From assembly GCA_019321725.1 (NCBI GenBank), contig CM033108.1:21341799-21405798 (forward strand): DNA of 64,000 nucleotides. The letters run 5' to 3'. Positions 61,227 to 64,000 of this stretch are shown piece by piece; the stretch's first letter is position 1, and each line of letters begins with the position of its first letter. The position numbers and the translations under genes were made by a program. The DNA is from Paulownia fortunei. Taxonomy: Eukaryota > Streptophyta > Magnoliopsida > Lamiales > Paulowniaceae. The notes under the pieces were generated by a model. That model was not told the origin of the DNA. It saw nothing but the letters and a program-made list of their open reading frames with translations, and did no database searches.

Positions 61227-62611
61227 CATATTTCAATTATTACCTTAATGTGAATATAATTTTTAATTATTATATTAACATAATAATAATATTTAATAAT
61301 ATAAAAGTTTGATGTAACACTATAAACTAGACAAAATCATATATGATATTACATATAGTGAATATAATCATTTTCGAAAATAAAAAAAATATTAAAATAT
61401 ATCAATTATTTTCAAAATAAAATCAAAAATATTTTTAATATTCACACGTTCACTTAAAATATATTTTCCTAAAATATTTATCCAAAACATCCCAAAATGG
61501 ACTCCAAACATGATCTCACCCGCGAATCCAACCAACTACATCTATTGTATCTATTTCTTATCAAAATTAAAAGAGATGATAAAAAGGTGATGGGTTAAAA
61601 TTTATTTATAATATCGCTCTAAAATTTTGAACAACGGGCCATTTTATTGTATTTATTCAAGTTGAGCTTGAACAAAATAGAATCGGCTTGAAGAGATTGG
61701 TCTCGTTACAAATTATATTAATTATGCAAGGATAATAAATATTAATTTATAAATCTATATAAAATATACTTATAAATATAACGCTGTTGGTGGAGTCATA
61801 CGGGAAATGTTTTTGAGGAAATACTTTGTGAAATGTTTGGAAAGATTCCCTAGGGAAATATGTTTTGAACAAAACATTATGAATTAGTGAATTGAAAATT
61901 TTTATCAATTGATTGATAAATTGATTTGATATTTTATTTTGTGAATTTGTTCTTATATTTATTTAAAGAGTTTTTCTGAAAATAAAATGTAGGTTTTTTT
62001 GGAAAAAATATGGTGTAGGTTCTGAAAAAGGAGTTGTTTTATGAAAAAAATTCAAAAATATTTTTTGAAATACGCCTACCAAACTTGTTTCCTTCTAAAA
62101 AAAACGTGAATTCATTTGGAGAAATGACTGCATACATAAGAGTTCCAAAACTTAATTAGAATCGGGTATTAGTCCAAACAAACTTGATTCACAGGCATAG
62201 GGCGGTAGGAAACCAAAAGTAATAGCAATTACTGAAGCCGTAAAAGAAAATTTCCAAACGAGCCTCCATGATGGTTTTTTTTTTTTTCATTAATGAAAGG
62301 AGAACCCACTGTCACTGCTTTTTGTATGCGCATTGGATAAACTTTATAACTGATACAATAATTTGCAAGTCATATCATTCAGGTAAAGCGCACTAGACAA
62401 CCTCGATGCGATAGGGTCAATCGAAAGAGTATTGGAAGGGGTGAACTCGGATATGACGCCCTGCACAACTCTCCTCCACTAACTCGTCCACCATTTGTGG
62501 GATCATGTTGTTTTCATTACCCATCAAATGGATAGAGCGTAAGTTGAATAAACCTCCAAATATGAGGGTAACTCTTAGTCCCAAAAGTTGTGAATTTAAA
62601 TTTGGTAAGAA
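60403..62611. other. Intergenic, no gene seen
   Basis: AT-rich, with (TA)n at 61197-61222. A GC-rich palindrome GGCGGTGGCGGCCACCCGCC at about 60860-60880, followed by CCCCCTAGCTTCGTCCCTCC, looks like the end of a degraded transposable element but cannot be assigned. Confidence 0.6.
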
Positions 62612-62619
62612 GTACTTAG

Positions 62620-63071
62620 CAATATTTTCAAAATTTGAGTGAATCAGTCAGTTCAACTGGTTCAATTGAGAATCGGAGTCGTTTCGATTCAGTCAGACCC
62701 AAAAAATCATTTGATCGATCAATAATCGGTCAAATCAGTCAAAACCGCCCATAACCGGTCAAAATTGATTTGATCGGTTTTCATCCTTTTTTTAATTTTT
62801 TTTGTTTTTGATTTTTATAATGATTTAAATTTGACATTTTGTTATATTTATGTGATTATTTGGATTTTGTGTTTTGGTATATGTTTTTTTATGTAATTAT
62901 TTATTTATTTTTATATTTAAAATGATTTGTATAACAATAAATCTATTATATTATTATTTTACATAATAAAATAAAAAAATATAATTAGTTTTCATTAAAT
63001 CGGTTTGATCGATTGAACCGCTAATTGTTAATAAGATCGGTTTGATTATCAGTCCGATTATGAAAATATTG
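62620..63071 (-). mobile_element. hAT-like MITE, copy 3, complete
   Basis: 452 bp with perfect 11-bp terminal inverted repeats CAATATTTTCA/TGAAAATATTG and a perfect 8-bp target-site duplication GTACTTAG at 62612-62619 and 63072-63079. An 8-bp duplication with CA...TG ends fits the hAT superfamily. Inside are GATCGGTTTGATT / AACCGATC-type motifs in both orientations. No open reading frame, so non-autonomous. Placed on the minus strand because its core is the reverse complement of copies 1 and 2. Confidence 0.88.
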
Positions 63072-63490
63072 GTACTTAGCATCCCAATTTGTGTCTTCTA
63101 AGTGGATTTGAAAAATAAATTAAATTATTTGATATTCTACTCAATATCGATAACTAAAAATTCGTTGAATTTGCTTAACGTAATTGACTAGACTTGAATA
63201 TATATTTTGGTTAGATAAGAATTGAAGCTCGACTCTTACTCAATTCGATTAAAACTCGTTCGAAGTCGATTATCTTAATAATCAAATCTAATTTAAACAT
63301 AATTTTTAAAAGCTATTTAAATTACAATGTATTCAGTTCACCTATGTTCCTAAATGTTATTTTTTATGCATGACAAGAAAACAGTACTTTTGGTTTGTTA
63401 ACCAATTCTTTTTTCTCCGTATCTTGGTTTGCAAGAAAAAATTGAAAGGCATGTAACTTTAGAAGTATTACAACTCTGTTCCTGCAAGTC

Positions 63491-63910
63491 AAATATTCCA
63501 TTAGCACAGCACATTCTTCTTTTAGAATTTGGTACTTAACATGAATTGACTATATATACACACATATACATCTTGTTGACAAAAGCTGGTTGACTCATGT
63601 GACCTAATTTGAGTGAAATAATATAAAAAAATTTATGTGCTGATTGCAAGACTCTCGATCCATTAATATTCATTAAGTATTTTTTATCACCCACCCACAT
63701 TTCAATTCAATTATTTTGAATGAATCATATTCGAATGTATTGCGTTTAATTCATTATAAACTGACTTGTATTTTTTAATCACAAAGTTTGTTTTCTTAGT
63801 GATTTCCTTACTTGCTAAGATACATTTCCAATCAATGTGATTAAGTTAATTTGCAAGTAAGGAAATGTATCTCACATTGATTGGAAATGTGCTGTGCTAA
63901 TGGAATATTT
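63491..63910. repeat. Perfect 24-bp inverted repeat pair
   Basis: 63491-63514 (AAATATTCCATTAGCACAGC and four more bases) is the exact reverse complement of 63887-63910; the arms are 372 bp apart. Confidence 0.95.
63803..63890. repeat. Compound inverted repeats, 13 and 19 bp arms
   Basis: 63803-63815 (TTTCCTTACTTGC) pairs with 63853-63865; 63818-63829 pairs with 63861-63872; 63822-63840 (ACATTTCCAATCAATGTGA) pairs with 63872-63890. The overlapping arms share sequence, so several alternative hairpins are possible. Confidence 0.93.
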
Positions 63911-63924
63911 AAGTTAATTTGCTA

Positions 63925-63992
63925 AGACCCAAAGACATTGCTCGTGGGATATTGGGCATTTGGTCTAGTTAATTTGCAATGTCTTTGGGTCT
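63925..63992. repeat. Perfect 17-bp inverted repeat pair
   Basis: 63925-63941 (AGACCCAAAGACATTGC) is the exact reverse complement of 63976-63992. The direct motif AGTTAATTTGC stands near 63844, 63912 and 63967, once beside each hairpin. Confidence 0.93.
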
Positions 63993-64000
63993 CAATGTGT

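Larger units (their letters stand above)
63080..64000. other. Intergenic, no gene; inverted-repeat cluster at the right end
   Basis: AT-rich non-coding sequence. From 63490 to the window end it carries several perfect inverted repeats, listed separately. Confidence 0.7.

Overview
The window is nuclear DNA of a flowering plant, most likely a eudicot. It is strongly AT-rich, genes have many short introns with plant-like GT/GC...AG borders, and much of it is Copia, Gypsy, LINE and hAT-type element remains. I cannot name the species. There is a scaffold gap of exactly 100 N at 5858-5957.

Layout. 1-5857 is non-coding and is a base-for-base copy (offset 37971 wherever checked) of 37972-43828. The identity stops at the N gap, which points to an assembly overlap or haplotig rather than a real duplication. 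5958-12771 (minus) is a plant beta-galactosidase (GH35) gene. Sixteen exons can be read in phase; its 3' end is lost in the gap, one intron carries a LINE fragment, and one splice donor is mutated. 14088-23180 is a Copia element (TSD AATAC) with a second Copia element (18181-22697, TSD AGAAC) inserted in its RNase H region. 25430-30320 (plus) is a decayed copy of the same beta-galactosidase locus, promoter included, in inverted orientation. A third, minus-strand fragment of that gene (exons 15 to 12) follows at 30480-31415. The Copia nest therefore sits in the spacer of an old head-to-head inverted gene duplication.

32753-34202 (minus) is an intact two-exon trihelix transcription factor gene of the SIP1/ASIL type. 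43985-51367 holds a dead Ty3/Gypsy element (minus) with two RNase H domains, as in the Tat/Ogre lineage, a shortened 5' LTR and an extra LTR piece. 54590-57642 (minus) is a three-exon AED3-like apoplastic aspartyl protease gene with a one-base frameshift in exon 2. The last 8 kb is non-coding. It contains two copies of a small hAT-like MITE family (a third lies in intron 1 of the protease gene), a 145-bp tandem duplication and, at the right edge, a dense cluster of perfect inverted repeats.

Nothing here looks like a coordinated gene system. The host genes (beta-galactosidase, trihelix factor, aspartyl protease) are ordinary single genes, two of them secreted and probably cell-wall or apoplast acting. 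The main interest lies in how the locus decayed, in the MITE family with clean target-site duplications, and in the probable assembly error.
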